In this document: positions 41,163 to 50,372 of the stretch, in pieces
How the letters are laid out: each line of letters opens with the position of its first letter
Numbering within the stretch: the stretch's first letter is position 1
Assembly: GCF_023277115.1 (NCBI RefSeq)
Contig: NZ_JALQCS010000001.1
Span: forward strand, 2,536,001-2,600,000
Direction: 5' to 3'
Origin: Acidithiobacillus acidisediminis
Lineage (GTDB): Bacteria; Pseudomonadota; Gammaproteobacteria; Acidithiobacillales; Acidithiobacillaceae
DNA: 64,000 nt
The notes under the pieces: generated by a model
Databases searched by the model: none
What the model saw: only the letters and a program-made list of their open reading frames with translations
What the model was told of the DNA's origin: nothing
Translations under genes and position numbers: made by a program

Positions 41163-43598
41163 ATGTCCAATTTTAGTCCGCTCGATCTTCGCCAGATGCT
41201 CCCAGCACGCTCCGGACTGGACCTGCAGCTATATCACCAGCTTCTCATCAACGATTTCTCTTCTGTCGGCTTTCGTGACCCCGCTGATATTTGCCAAGAT
41301 GCGAACAATACCAGTGTCATTTTTTCCGCAGACGAGGATGATGATGGAAGCATATTTGTGTTTCAGAATTGCTCTAACGACCAAATTCTTTTCCTACCCC
41401 AGGAAAATGTCCTCAGCAAAGTCTACGATAGAAGCCTGATCTGTATAGACAGCAAGAGTTTCATATCCAGCTTTTTTTCTGAATTCTCCACTATCAGAAA
41501 TGGGTCTTTCCTGTTTCAGGCGCCAAACCTGGTCTACTGGAGAAAGAAAAGATTTCGTGATCGTATTCACCTACAGACAAAAATCCTCATTCGGCGGCGG
41601 AATCTGCAGACGATTCACGGCTGGCTGCGCGATTTCAGCACTACGGGCATCGGCTTTCTCGTCAATGACGTGGATCTTCCATTAGGTGAAATCGTACTGG
41701 TCGAATTTTCCGTTCCCAATTGCGGCGATATTGCGAGCACGGCGCGTATCGTGCGGCGGGAGAATCATCTCAATCGCCAATTTGGTCTGTTCGTGGCGGC
41801 GCGCCTCCTACTGACACGAACCCAGGCAGAATATATGAGAAGTCTGTATTTCTGCGCTCAGGGCAAGGGGCTGAACCTGCCCGACACACCGGAGTTGTCA
41901 AAAATTGGCAGCTATGAGAAAAAATCGTACGCTTCCCTCAGTGACAAGAGGCCAGACACTGCACGCATGAAAGACGCTGAGACTCCTCCGCCAGCAGCGA
42001 AAACACCTGCTAGCGAGCAAACTGATCTGGGCATCGCCCCGTTGCCTGTGCAGGCCATTCTCAGCATGGCGACGCCCTACCAGCCAAATTTTTCACCCCT
42101 ATCCATAGAGAATCCGGGCAGCAGTGATGATCAGGTCGACAACGTCTCGGCAACGGACGCGGTGAAGGTGGAAGAAGTACCGCAAGCCATCACCGTAGAA
42201 CCAGCGCCGGTGGAAGATCCGCCAAGTGCTCTCGCGCATGCCAAACTGCCGGCCATATCCACGGACCCTGATGATGCGGATCAGGAGGAACGCCCCCCGC
42301 TTGTCACCCCCCCCCTTTCGCAAAGCGTTGACCTCTCCCAGGAGACCATGATGTCAGAAGAGCAGTCTCAGCAAGCTTCGTTTTCCCCGGTTGCCAACAG
42401 CGTAACCCCGGTACAACCCAGTTACAGCAGTCCGCGGCGACTCAACGCGCGCGTCGAACTCGCGGCGGTCCTGTGCAGTAAAGCAGAAGTCTTTATCGAG
42501 ACGGAAGGGTATCGCGAAGGGTTGGAGTCCTACGAACAAGCCTTGGCCATTCTGCAGGACTTGCCAGAGGCTGATGCAGTCACGCCAAAGACGCTGGATA
42601 TCCGTGGCCGCGCTTTGCTCGGTAAGGCAAGAGCGTTGTTTTCTCTGGGTGACAGCAATGCGGCCAGTTCCGCGAGCGAGGCCATCCAGACGCTCGCCCA
42701 GGTGCAGCAGGACAGCGTTCTCAAACGCCCCCGATTGGGCATGGACCTGGCGCAGGCGTACATGATTCGTGGCACCGCCGCCTCCGGGCAAAATCCTGCA
42801 GAGGCCATTGAAGCCTATCAACAGGCAGACAAAATTCTGCAAGAGATGCGCGGGCAGCTCGCGGACCAAGCCCCGCTCGAGCTTCTGCAGCTGAGCGCAC
42901 GGCTGGCGCTCTGCGTGGGCAACCTCTATGCCAGCGAGGGCAACTTGACCGAATCCCTGCCCCACCTGGATCGTGCCCACGAGTTGAGCGAGCTGGCGCT
43001 GCGCGCGCTACCCGAGGAGGCCTCCTGGGCCTTGCGGACGACGAGTGCCAGTGCCTTATTGCAAAAAGGAAACATGCTTTTTCAGTTGGGAAAGGAAGGC
43101 GAAGGGAAGCAAATTACCGAAGAGAGCATCCAGATTTGGCAAGGACTGCGCACCCAGTTGGCCGACCAGTTCACCAGCAGCCATTACGCGCAATTGGGCA
43201 TAGCGCAATTACAATATGCCAAATTCTTGCGCACCCTGGGGCTCTACAGTCAAGCAGAAAGTACCCTGGCGGCGGTGCAGTCCGTGCTCCAGGAGCTACA
43301 GCAAAAATTTGGCGACGCTTTGCCTCCACACGCGCAGCAGCTGGTCGCTGCGGTGCAGTTGCAAGAGTCCGAACTAGCGCTGGAGCAAGGAAAGCTGTCC
43401 CAGGCATCCACGAGTGCAGAGCGGGTGATTACCGCCATGCGCAGCCTGCAAGATCGACTGGGTAAGCAATTCAGCTTCGAAATGCGGGAGCTGCTCGCCG
43501 CTGCACTGCTCTCTTTGGGCAAAATTCATGGCGCCTCCGGAAACAACAAGGCAGCACTGGACGCGATCAGCGAGGCACAACTGATACTGGCCAGCTAG
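41163..43598 (+). CDS. PilZ-TPR fusion protein
   Basis: An 811-residue soluble protein. Residues about 20-120 resemble a YcgR-type N-terminal domain. A PilZ domain follows (about 125-215) with both c-di-GMP motifs: R130-x3-R134 (KKRFRDR) and DFSTTG (157-162). Residues about 230-425 are a Pro/Ser-rich linker. The C-terminal half (about 430-805) is a run of TPR-like helical repeats (ALGKARALFSLGD-type units, AEAIEAYQQADKIL). The DNA of the first 450 bp is clearly more AT-rich than the rest. Function unknown; it looks like a c-di-GMP-controlled scaffold. Confidence 0.85.
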   Translation: MSNFSPLDLRQMLPARSGLDLQLYHQLLINDFSSVGFRDPADICQDANNTSVIFSADEDDDGSIFVFQNCSNDQILFLPQENVLSKVYDRSLICIDSKSFISSFFSEFSTIRNGSFLFQAPNLVYWRKKRFRDRIHLQTKILIRRRNLQTIHGWLRDFSTTGIGFLVNDVDLPLGEIVLVEFSVPNCGDIASTARIVRRENHLNRQFGLFVAARLLLTRTQAEYMRSLYFCAQGKGLNLPDTPELSKIGSYEKKSYASLSDKRPDTARMKDAETPPPAAKTPASEQTDLGIAPLPVQAILSMATPYQPNFSPLSIENPGSSDDQVDNVSATDAVKVEEVPQAITVEPAPVEDPPSALAHAKLPAISTDPDDADQEERPPLVTPPLSQSVDLSQETMMSEEQSQQASFSPVANSVTPVQPSYSSPRRLNARVELAAVLCSKAEVFIETEGYREGLESYEQALAILQDLPEADAVTPKTLDIRGRALLGKARALFSLGDSNAASSASEAIQTLAQVQQDSVLKRPRLGMDLAQAYMIRGTAASGQNPAEAIEAYQQADKILQEMRGQLADQAPLELLQLSARLALCVGNLYASEGNLTESLPHLDRAHELSELALRALPEEASWALRTTSASALLQKGNMLFQLGKEGEGKQITEESIQIWQGLRTQLADQFTSSHYAQLGIAQLQYAKFLRTLGLYSQAESTLAAVQSVLQELQQKFGDALPPHAQQLVAAVQLQESELALEQGKLSQASTSAERVITAMRSLQDRLGKQFSFEMRELLAAALLSLGKIHGASGNNKAALDAISEAQLILAS

Positions 43599-43649
43599 CG
43601 GCCCAGCGGTCGCTGCGAAAACAGGGGCCCACCGTGAATTCTTCCCCCA

Positions 43650-45176
43650 ATGAGCTTGTCATTACGCAATGTCGCGAAGGTAGCAGGCAATACCTTCGCC
43701 TCTCGCCTGCTGGGATTTGCGCGTGACGTCATTCTGGCGCACCTGTTTGGCGCGGGCATGGCCGCCGATGCGTTCTTTGTTGCGCAACGCATCCCCAATC
43801 TCTTTCGCCGACTGTTTGGAGAGGGCGCCTTTTCCCAAGCCTTTGTGCCCGTACTAGGGGAATATGTTCAGGAACGCAGCCAAGAGGAAGTCCGGGAATT
43901 CGTCGCCGACGTGGCCGGCTGGTTACTGCTTAGCCTCCTGATCATCACCTTCATCGGGATTCTTGGAGCGAGCATCTTCGTTTATCTCCTCGCCCCCGGT
44001 TTCGCCGCCGACCCGGCAAAATTTCAGCTGACCGTCCTGCTCACGCGCATTACCTTCCCCTATCTTTTGCTGGTATCCCTGGTTGCGCTCTCGGGGGGGA
44101 TCCTCAATACCTACGGCCACTTTCAGGTGCCAGCCTTTACCCCCGTCTTTCTCAACCTTGGAATCATTGCTGCGGCAATCCTCTGGGCACCCCACATCAG
44201 CCAACCAGTCATTGCGGTAGCTTGGGGCATGATTTTTGGTGGTATTGCGCAACTGCTGTTTCAATTACCTGCGCTGCATCGCGTGGGACATTTGCGCTGG
44301 CCTCGTCTGCGTCGCCACGACCCCGGTGTGGCACGCACCCTGCGCTTGCTGGGGCCAGCGGCCCTGGGCGCCTCGGCGGCACAAATCAACCTTTTCCTGA
44401 ATACGGTTCTGGCCTCCCTGGTCGGTGCCAATGTGGTCTCCTACCTGTATTATTCCGACCGCTTGGTGGAATTCCCCTTGGGCGTATTCGGTGTCGCTCT
44501 GGGAACCGTGGTCCTTCCCACCCTCACCCGGCAAAGCAAGAGCGCTGAGTTCCCGCACACCCTCGACTGGGCCCTGCGCTGGACCTGGCTCATTGGCCTC
44601 CCCGCCACCCTTGGCCTACTGCTCCTAGGCAAGCCCCTGCTCATCACCCTGTTTCGTTATGGCGCCTATAACGCCGCGGACGTGGATCAGAGTTACCTCA
44701 GCCTCTTCGGTTACGGTCTGGGAATTCTCCCAATCATCGCGGCGCGCGTCTTTGCGCCCGCTTTCTATGCCCGCCAAGACACCCGCACCCCAATGCGCTT
44801 TGGGGTCATCAGCGTGGGGATCAATATCGTCATCAGTCTCCTCCTCGCCTGGCCCCTGCATCAGCTCGGTCTGTCCCTCGCCACCAGCATCGCGGCCTCG
44901 GGAAACGCCTCGTTACTGGCGCGCCGTCTGTGGCGCGAAAACATCTATCGGCCGGCCCCCGGTTGGTCCCGCTTTCTGCTGAAAACCGCGCTGGCGGCTG
45001 CAATTCTGGGCGTGGCCCTGTACTTCTTGCGCGGCACTCCTGCAGATTGGTTGCGCTGGTCTGCCGGCATCCGTGTGGCTCATTTGTTGGTGCTGATCGT
45101 CGGCAGCATCTTGCTCTATGGCTTCCTGCTCTGGCTCATCCGGCTGCCAGAGCTACGCCAGTTACGTCGACGCTGA
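43650..45176 (+). CDS. murJ: Lipid II flippase
   Basis: A 14-helix MOP-family flippase of 508 residues that moves lipid II to the periplasm. MSLSLRNVAKVAGNTFASRL, FARDVILAHLFGAG and the RIPNLFRRLFGEGAFSQAFV motif are diagnostic. First gene of a murJ-ribF-ileS-lspA cluster, an order widely kept in Gammaproteobacteria and relatives (where rpsT is often near). Confidence 0.96.
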   Translation: MSLSLRNVAKVAGNTFASRLLGFARDVILAHLFGAGMAADAFFVAQRIPNLFRRLFGEGAFSQAFVPVLGEYVQERSQEEVREFVADVAGWLLLSLLIITFIGILGASIFVYLLAPGFAADPAKFQLTVLLTRITFPYLLLVSLVALSGGILNTYGHFQVPAFTPVFLNLGIIAAAILWAPHISQPVIAVAWGMIFGGIAQLLFQLPALHRVGHLRWPRLRRHDPGVARTLRLLGPAALGASAAQINLFLNTVLASLVGANVVSYLYYSDRLVEFPLGVFGVALGTVVLPTLTRQSKSAEFPHTLDWALRWTWLIGLPATLGLLLLGKPLLITLFRYGAYNAADVDQSYLSLFGYGLGILPIIAARVFAPAFYARQDTRTPMRFGVISVGINIVISLLLAWPLHQLGLSLATSIAASGNASLLARRLWRENIYRPAPGWSRFLLKTALAAAILGVALYFLRGTPADWLRWSAGIRVAHLLVLIVGSILLYGFLLWLIRLPELRQLRRR

Positions 45177-45230
45177 ACCGACTCTTCGCTACACTACAGC
45201 GGTTTTCGGCTCAGGACCCCGTACTCACTC

Positions 45231-46175
45231 ATGACCCAGCATCTGCGCCTGCATGCGTTGCCCAGACCTGTTCAGGCAGCGGCACAGGCCGTGACCATTG
45301 GGAACTTCGATGGCGTTCACCTAGGACACCAGCGGCTTCTTGCCCAGATGTCCGACAGCGGATTGCCACGCACCGTCCTGACCTTCGAGCCTTTGCCGCG
45401 CGAGTTCTTTCTCGCTGCGCAAGCACCCATACGGCTCAGCAGCCTGCGGGAAAAAACAGACGCCCTGCGGCATTACGGCGCCGATCATGTGGTCTGCGCC
45501 CGCTTTGATGCCAGAATGGCTGCGCTCTCTGCCGAGGACTTCGTCCGCGAGGTCCTGGTAGGGCATCTCCACGCCCGCGCCGTCTATGTCGGCCACGACT
45601 TTCGTTTTGGCGCGCAACGCCGGGGTGATTTCGCCCTGTTGCAGCGTCTGGGGCGGGAATTCGACTTTATCGTGCAAGAGCAGCCGCCCTTTCTGCTCGA
45701 TGGCAAACGGGTGAGCAGTACCGGTATCCGCCAGTTCCTGGAACAAGGCGAACTCGATCGTGCTGCCCGCTGGCTGGGCCGACCCTACGCCGTTTGCGGC
45801 CGAGTACGCCGCGGCGATCAGTTGGGCCGCGAGCTGGGCTTTCCCACCGCCAACCTGCCCCTGGAATCGCGCCCCCTACCCCTGCGCGGCATCTTTGCGG
45901 GTCGCTTGCACAGCGAGATCGGCCACTGGAATGCGGCAGTCAGTATCGGCCTACGCCCCACGGTCAATGGCAAGACCCTCGTCCTCGAGGCGCACTGTCT
46001 CGACGCCGATTCCCCCAACTTGTATGGACAGCAGGTCCGCGTCGAACTCTTCCACAAGTTGCGGGATGAAGAAAAATACTCCAGTCTCAAGCTCCTGATC
46101 GCCGCCATTCACAACGACGTAGAACAGGTACGGCAATTTTTTCTTCCCCATTCATCACAAGCCCATGGACTATAA
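45231..46175 (+). CDS. ribF: Bifunctional riboflavin kinase/FMN adenylyltransferase
   Basis: Makes FMN and FAD from riboflavin; 314 residues. N-terminal adenylyltransferase domain (about 15-180) with TIGNFDGVHLGHQ and STGIRQFLEQG. C-terminal kinase domain (about 185-305) with GRELGFPTANL and RVELFHKLRDEEKY. The end overlaps ileS by 11 bp. Confidence 0.96.
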   Translation: MTQHLRLHALPRPVQAAAQAVTIGNFDGVHLGHQRLLAQMSDSGLPRTVLTFEPLPREFFLAAQAPIRLSSLREKTDALRHYGADHVVCARFDARMAALSAEDFVREVLVGHLHARAVYVGHDFRFGAQRRGDFALLQRLGREFDFIVQEQPPFLLDGKRVSSTGIRQFLEQGELDRAARWLGRPYAVCGRVRRGDQLGRELGFPTANLPLESRPLPLRGIFAGRLHSEIGHWNAAVSIGLRPTVNGKTLVLEAHCLDADSPNLYGQQVRVELFHKLRDEEKYSSLKLLIAAIHNDVEQVRQFFLPHSSQAHGL

Positions 46176-48972
46176 AAGCACACTCAATCTCCCAAAAACC
46201 GACTTCCCCATGCAGGGCAAATTGCCCGAGCGCGAGCCCGAGCGCCTGCGCCGCTGGCAGGAACTAGATCTGTATCAGCACCTGCTCCAGGCCCGCGCCG
46301 AGGCCCCAAGCTTTGTCTTGCATGATGGCCCTCCCTATGCGAACGGGCAGATCCACATTGGCCACGCCGTCAACAAGGTGTTGAAGGACATCATCAATAA
46401 GTCCAGGCTGATACAGGGCATGCGGGTACCCTATGTGCCGGGCTGGGACTGTCATGGCTTGCCGATCGAAATCCAGGTCGAGAAAACCCACGGGCGGCCC
46501 GGCGAGAAGCTGAGTGCGTCGGCCTTTCGCCAGGCCTGCCGCGACTACGCCGCGGAGCAGATTGAAGGGCAAAAAGCGGACTTCATTCGCCTCGGCATCC
46601 TCGGCGATTGGGACCATCCCTACCGCACCATGGACTTCGCGGCCGAGGCGGACATTCTGCGGGAATTGGGTAAGCTCGCGGTAAGCGGACAAGTGTATCG
46701 AGGCGCCAAACCGGTGCACTGGTGCGTGGACTGTGGCAGCGCCCTGGCCGAAGCCGAAGTGGAGTACCGCGATCGCAGTGACCCGTCCATCGACGTGGGC
46801 TTTCGCGTAGCAAACCCGAAGGATCTGGCAGAACGTCTTGCGCTGCCGGGACTCACCGGAGAGGCAGAGGTGGTGATCTGGACGACCACCCCCTGGACCC
46901 TGCCGGCAAATCAGGCCGTTGCTCTGCACCCAGCCTATGATTATGTCCTGGTGCAGGCTGGTTCTCGCTTGCTGATCCTGGCCGATGCCCTGGCGGAATC
47001 CGCCTTGGCGCGCTATGGGCATCCTCACAGCGAAGCCCTCGCCACCTTCCGCGGCGCGACCCTGGAGGGACTGCGCTTGCTCCATCCGTTCCAGGAGCGC
47101 AGCGTCCCCGTCATTCTCGGTGAGCATGTTACCCTGGATGCCGGTACGGGATGCGTACATACTGCCCCGGCCCACGGCGTGGAAGATTACCTGGTAGCCC
47201 AGCAGTACCACTTACCCATTGACAGCCCATTACAGGGTAACGGTCAGTATCGCCAAGACCTCGGTGATGGTCTGGCCGGACTGAGCACGGCGGAAGCCAA
47301 CCACGCCGTACCGTCCCTGCTGCACGAGCGCGGGCGCCTGCTGCATCAGGAAAAAATCGAGCATAGTTACCCCCATTGCTGGCGTCACAAAACGCCGCTG
47401 CTCTTTCGCGCTACCCCGCAGTGGTTCATCAGCATGGAACGCAACGGCTTGCGGCAGAACGCCTTGGCAGCGATCGAACAAACGCGCTGGATTCCTGCTT
47501 GGGGGGAAGAACGCATCGCCGACATGGTGCGCAAGCGCCCGGATTGGTGTATCTCCCGCCAGCGCGCCTGGGGCGTGCCCGTGGCCCTGTATGCCTGCGC
47601 GCATTGTGGCGAACCATTGCGCGATCCCGAGGTTTTTGAGCGCATTGCAGCGGCGGTGGAAGCCGGCGGCGTGGATGCCTGGTTTAGCGGTACCGATGGC
47701 GATTTCCTCGGCGCGGCGGAGCGACACTGCGCCGCCTGCGGGCACAAGGAATTCCAAAAGGTGACCGACATTCTCGATGTCTGGTTCGACTCTGGTTCTA
47801 CCCATGCCTTCGTCCTCGAACGACGCGCAGAATTGCATAGCCCGGCTGATCTGTATCTGGAAGGGGCAGACCAACACCGCGGCTGGTTCCAATCGTCCTT
47901 GCTGGAATCTGTTGCCAGTCGCGGCAGAGCGCCCTACCAGGCGGTCCTCACCCATGGCTTCACCGTTGACGGCGAAGGGCGCAAGATGAGTAAATCCTTG
48001 GGCAATGTCATTGCCCCCCAGGAAATCATCGATCGCTTTGGTGCCGACATCCTGCGCCTCTGGGTGGCTTCCGAGGACTATCGCGGCGAGATCCCCATCT
48101 CCGACAATATCCTGCAGCGGCTGGGAGAGAGCTACCGCCGGATTCGCAATACCGCCCGATACATCCTGGGCAATACCCACGACTTCGACCCTCAACACGA
48201 TGCCTTGGCGGATGCCGAACTGCTGGAAATGGATCGCTGGATGCTCGGCCGTTGCGCGACCGTGCAGCAGGAAATCCGGATCGCCTATGAACAGTTTCAG
48301 TTTCATCGGGTGGTCCAGGCCATGCACAATTTCTGCGCCATCGACCTGGGCGGGCTCTATCTCGACGTGCTCAAGGATCGGCTCTATACCACCCAGGCAT
48401 CGTCACGAGCACGACGCTCGGCACAGACGGTGCTAGCCAGGATCCTCGATGCCCTGCTGGTCTGGATGGCACCAATCCTGAGTTTCACTGCAGAAGAAAT
48501 CTGGCAGCATACCCCCTGGCGGAGCGCGGAAAGTGTCTTCTTCGCCAGCTATCCAGATCTTGGCGAGTCGGCAGAGCCCGTTCTGGACGAAACCTGGCAG
48601 CGTCTTCTTGCCCTGCGGGACGCAGTGAATGCTGCCTTGGAACCCCTGCGCCAGGAGAAAAAGATTGGTTCTGCCCTCGATGCCCGAGTAATCGTCTACG
48701 CCAATGCCGAGTGGCAGTCGCGGCTGCAGCCCAGGGCGGCGGAGTTGCGCTTTTTGCTCCTCTGCTCCGATTTCCACTTGGCCGAGCTCCAGCCCAACAT
48801 GGAAGAATCTCTCCCCGGTTTGCATATTACCGTAGCACCCTACGATGCCCCGAAATGTCCGCGCTGTTGGCACCGCCGCGGAGATATTGGCAGCCATCCC
48901 GATCATCCGGAGGTCTGCACGCGTTGCGCCGAGAATGTGGCTGGCAGCGGTGAACTGCGGGAGTATTGCTGA
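46165..48972 (+). CDS. ileS: Isoleucyl-tRNA synthetase
   Basis: Class I aminoacyl-tRNA synthetase, 935 residues, normal bacterial length. The HIGH motif is in [19 protein letters not shown], the editing domain has the [11 protein letters not shown] segment, and KMSKS is in [14 protein letters not shown]-terminal zinc site is CPRCW ... CTRC (about 892-922). No sign of the eukaryote-like mupirocin-resistant form. It overlaps lspA by one base. Confidence 0.98.
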   Translation: MDYKSTLNLPKTDFPMQGKLPEREPERLRRWQELDLYQHLLQARAEAPSFVLHDGPPYANGQIHIGHAVNKVLKDIINKSRLIQGMRVPYVPGWDCHGLPIEIQVEKTHGRPGEKLSASAFRQACRDYAAEQIEGQKADFIRLGILGDWDHPYRTMDFAAEADILRELGKLAVSGQVYRGAKPVHWCVDCGSALAEAEVEYRDRSDPSIDVGFRVANPKDLAERLALPGLTGEAEVVIWTTTPWTLPANQAVALHPAYDYVLVQAGSRLLILADALAESALARYGHPHSEALATFRGATLEGLRLLHPFQERSVPVILGEHVTLDAGTGCVHTAPAHGVEDYLVAQQYHLPIDSPLQGNGQYRQDLGDGLAGLSTAEANHAVPSLLHERGRLLHQEKIEHSYPHCWRHKTPLLFRATPQWFISMERNGLRQNALAAIEQTRWIPAWGEERIADMVRKRPDWCISRQRAWGVPVALYACAHCGEPLRDPEVFERIAAAVEAGGVDAWFSGTDGDFLGAAERHCAACGHKEFQKVTDILDVWFDSGSTHAFVLERRAELHSPADLYLEGADQHRGWFQSSLLESVASRGRAPYQAVLTHGFTVDGEGRKMSKSLGNVIAPQEIIDRFGADILRLWVASEDYRGEIPISDNILQRLGESYRRIRNTARYILGNTHDFDPQHDALADAELLEMDRWMLGRCATVQQEIRIAYEQFQFHRVVQAMHNFCAIDLGGLYLDVLKDRLYTTQASSRARRSAQTVLARILDALLVWMAPILSFTAEEIWQHTPWRSAESVFFASYPDLGESAEPVLDETWQRLLALRDAVNAALEPLRQEKKIGSALDARVIVYANAEWQSRLQPRAAELRFLLLCSDFHLAELQPNMEESLPGLHITVAPYDAPKCPRCWHRRGDIGSHPDHPEVCTRCAENVAGSGELREYC

Positions 48973-49430
48973 TGCTCCGCTACCTCTGGTTGAGCGTCAT
49001 CGTCATTCTGCTGGATCAGGGCGTCAAACTCTGGCTCAGCCAACTCTGGCGCGTTGGGCAGGGTATCGTAGTCATCCCTGGCATCCTCAACTTTCGCCTC
49101 GTCCACAACACCGGCGCCGCCTTCAGCTTTCTCGCGGGTGCCGGTGGCTGGCAACGCTGGCTGCTGATTGGCATTGCCATACTGGTCGTGGTGGTACTCG
49201 TCGCCATTTTGCGACGCCTAAAGCCTGGTGCCCATTGGACGGCAATTGCCCTGGCCCTGATCCTTGGCGGGGCGCTGGGAAACCTTATCGATCGCATCCG
49301 TTTGGGCTATGTAGTGGACTTCATCGGCGTCCATTGGGGCAACCTCTACTGGCCCTATTTCAACCTTGCCGATAGCGCCATCAGCATTGGCGCCGTGATG
49401 CTCATCGTCGACGCATTTCGTCGCCATTGA
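48972..49430 (+). CDS. lspA: Lipoprotein signal peptidase II
   Basis: A four-helix inner-membrane aspartyl protease, 152 residues, that removes signal peptides from prolipoproteins. Family motifs are [43 protein letters not shown] and [12 protein letters not shown], with the two catalytic Asp in the last two. It starts in the TGATG overlap with the ileS stop. It would process FlgH and the RND adaptor lipoprotein encoded in this window. Confidence 0.97.
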   Translation: MLRYLWLSVIVILLDQGVKLWLSQLWRVGQGIVVIPGILNFRLVHNTGAAFSFLAGAGGWQRWLLIGIAILVVVVLVAILRRLKPGAHWTAIALALILGGALGNLIDRIRLGYVVDFIGVHWGNLYWPYFNLADSAISIGAVMLIVDAFRRH

Positions 49431-49537
49431 TGCACCATTGTCGTGAAAATGAGACAACAACCCCACTATAGGAAGTGCAGGAAAATTCTATCTCACTGAT
49501 TTATAGTAATAATAATATTTGGCCCATATATTGCTTA

Positions 49538-49562
49538 CCTCTTCTACAAGACTGTAAAGAGG
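49538..49562 (+). promoter_or_regulatory. Hairpin overlapping the ribosome binding site of a small gene
   Basis: CCTCTT (49538-49543) can pair with AAGAGG (49557-49562), and the 3' arm is part of the Shine-Dalgarno AGAGGGG of the 68-codon gene. The 139-bp gap after lspA is strikingly AT-rich (49480-49535). Translation of the small gene could be controlled by opening this stem. Confidence 0.4.
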
Positions 49563-49569
49563 GGCAATC

Positions 49570-49776
49570 ATGGATAATCGGGCGAATTTATTGGCAGCGC
49601 TGCGTCGGGTACGACACTATCCGAGCTATCATTCCTTCATGGCGACCCAAGAGCGCGAACGCATCAAGCGGGATCTGCAAAAGCGTTTGCTCCGTTTGCG
49701 TCGTGGACAGCAAACGACGCAGGGAGGCGGTTTTGCTTTCTTCCGCAACGCCTTCCTGGCGCAATTTCTCTACTAA
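49570..49776 (+). CDS. Small basic protein, unknown
   Basis: A 68-residue, strongly basic protein (many Arg, e.g. RERIKRDLQKRLLRLRRGQQ) with a hydrophobic end (FAFFRNAFLAQFLY). A clear GAGGGG site precedes ATG 49570. It stands alone after an AT-rich leader, and its stop abuts the convergent thioredoxin-like gene. The basic helix suggests nucleic-acid or ribosome contact, but no family is recognised. Confidence 0.7.
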   Translation: MDNRANLLAALRRVRHYPSYHSFMATQERERIKRDLQKRLLRLRRGQQTTQGGGFAFFRNAFLAQFLY

Positions 49777-49779
49777 GCC

Positions 49780-50346
49780 CTAGTTCGGCTCGTTGCCCGG
49801 ACGCCACTTGATGCTGCAACCCATACAGGGCTGGACTTGGCGCGGCGCTTCCTGACCCGCGAGCACGGCACGGACGGCAGCATCGAGATCAGCGCCCGTT
49901 ACTGGTAGATCATTCTTGGGACGCGCGGCATCAAACTGACCGTGGTAAAAGAGCTTCCCTTCTGCATCAAACAAGAAGATATCTGGCGTACAGGCGGCAC
50001 GAAAGGCCTTCGCCACGGACTGATCGGCATCAAAGAGGTAAGGGAAGTGGTACCCCGCCCGTTCCGCCTCCACGGGCATTTTTTCCGGCGCATCGTCCGG
50101 GTAGGTCTCTGGGTCGTTACTGTTGATGGCCACGACCGCAAGACCATCATGCTGCCAGGCATCGGCCAGCTTGGCCAATTGCTGCGCAATGTGGATCACG
50201 TAGGGGCAGTGATTACAGATAAAGAGCACCAGCAGTGGCTTCCCCACTGCCTGACTGGTAGACCAAGTCCCGGCACGCCCCCCCAAGGGTAGGGTAAATT
50301 GCGGGAGTGCCGTTCCAAGCGGTAAATCAATACTGGTCATTGCCAT
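49780..50346 (-). CDS. Thioredoxin-fold protein of the AhpC/TSA type
   Basis: A 188-residue redox protein, started at ATG 50346 with GAGGAG upstream. The fold is peroxiredoxin/thioredoxin-like. The CxxC site is in LVLFICNHCPYVIH, and SNDPETYPDDAPEKM and FRAACTPDIFLFD are typical of a widespread family of thioredoxin-like proteins with unassigned substrate. A second pair CMGCSIKW at the C-terminus is also characteristic. No signal peptide, so cytoplasmic. Confidence 0.85.
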   Translation of the reverse strand: MAMTSIDLPLGTALPQFTLPLGGRAGTWSTSQAVGKPLLVLFICNHCPYVIHIAQQLAKLADAWQHDGLAVVAINSNDPETYPDDAPEKMPVEAERAGYHFPYLFDADQSVAKAFRAACTPDIFLFDAEGKLFYHGQFDAARPKNDLPVTGADLDAAVRAVLAGQEAPRQVQPCMGCSIKWRPGNEPN

Positions 50347-50372
50347 CGTTGCTATCTCCTCTTGCTGCAAAA

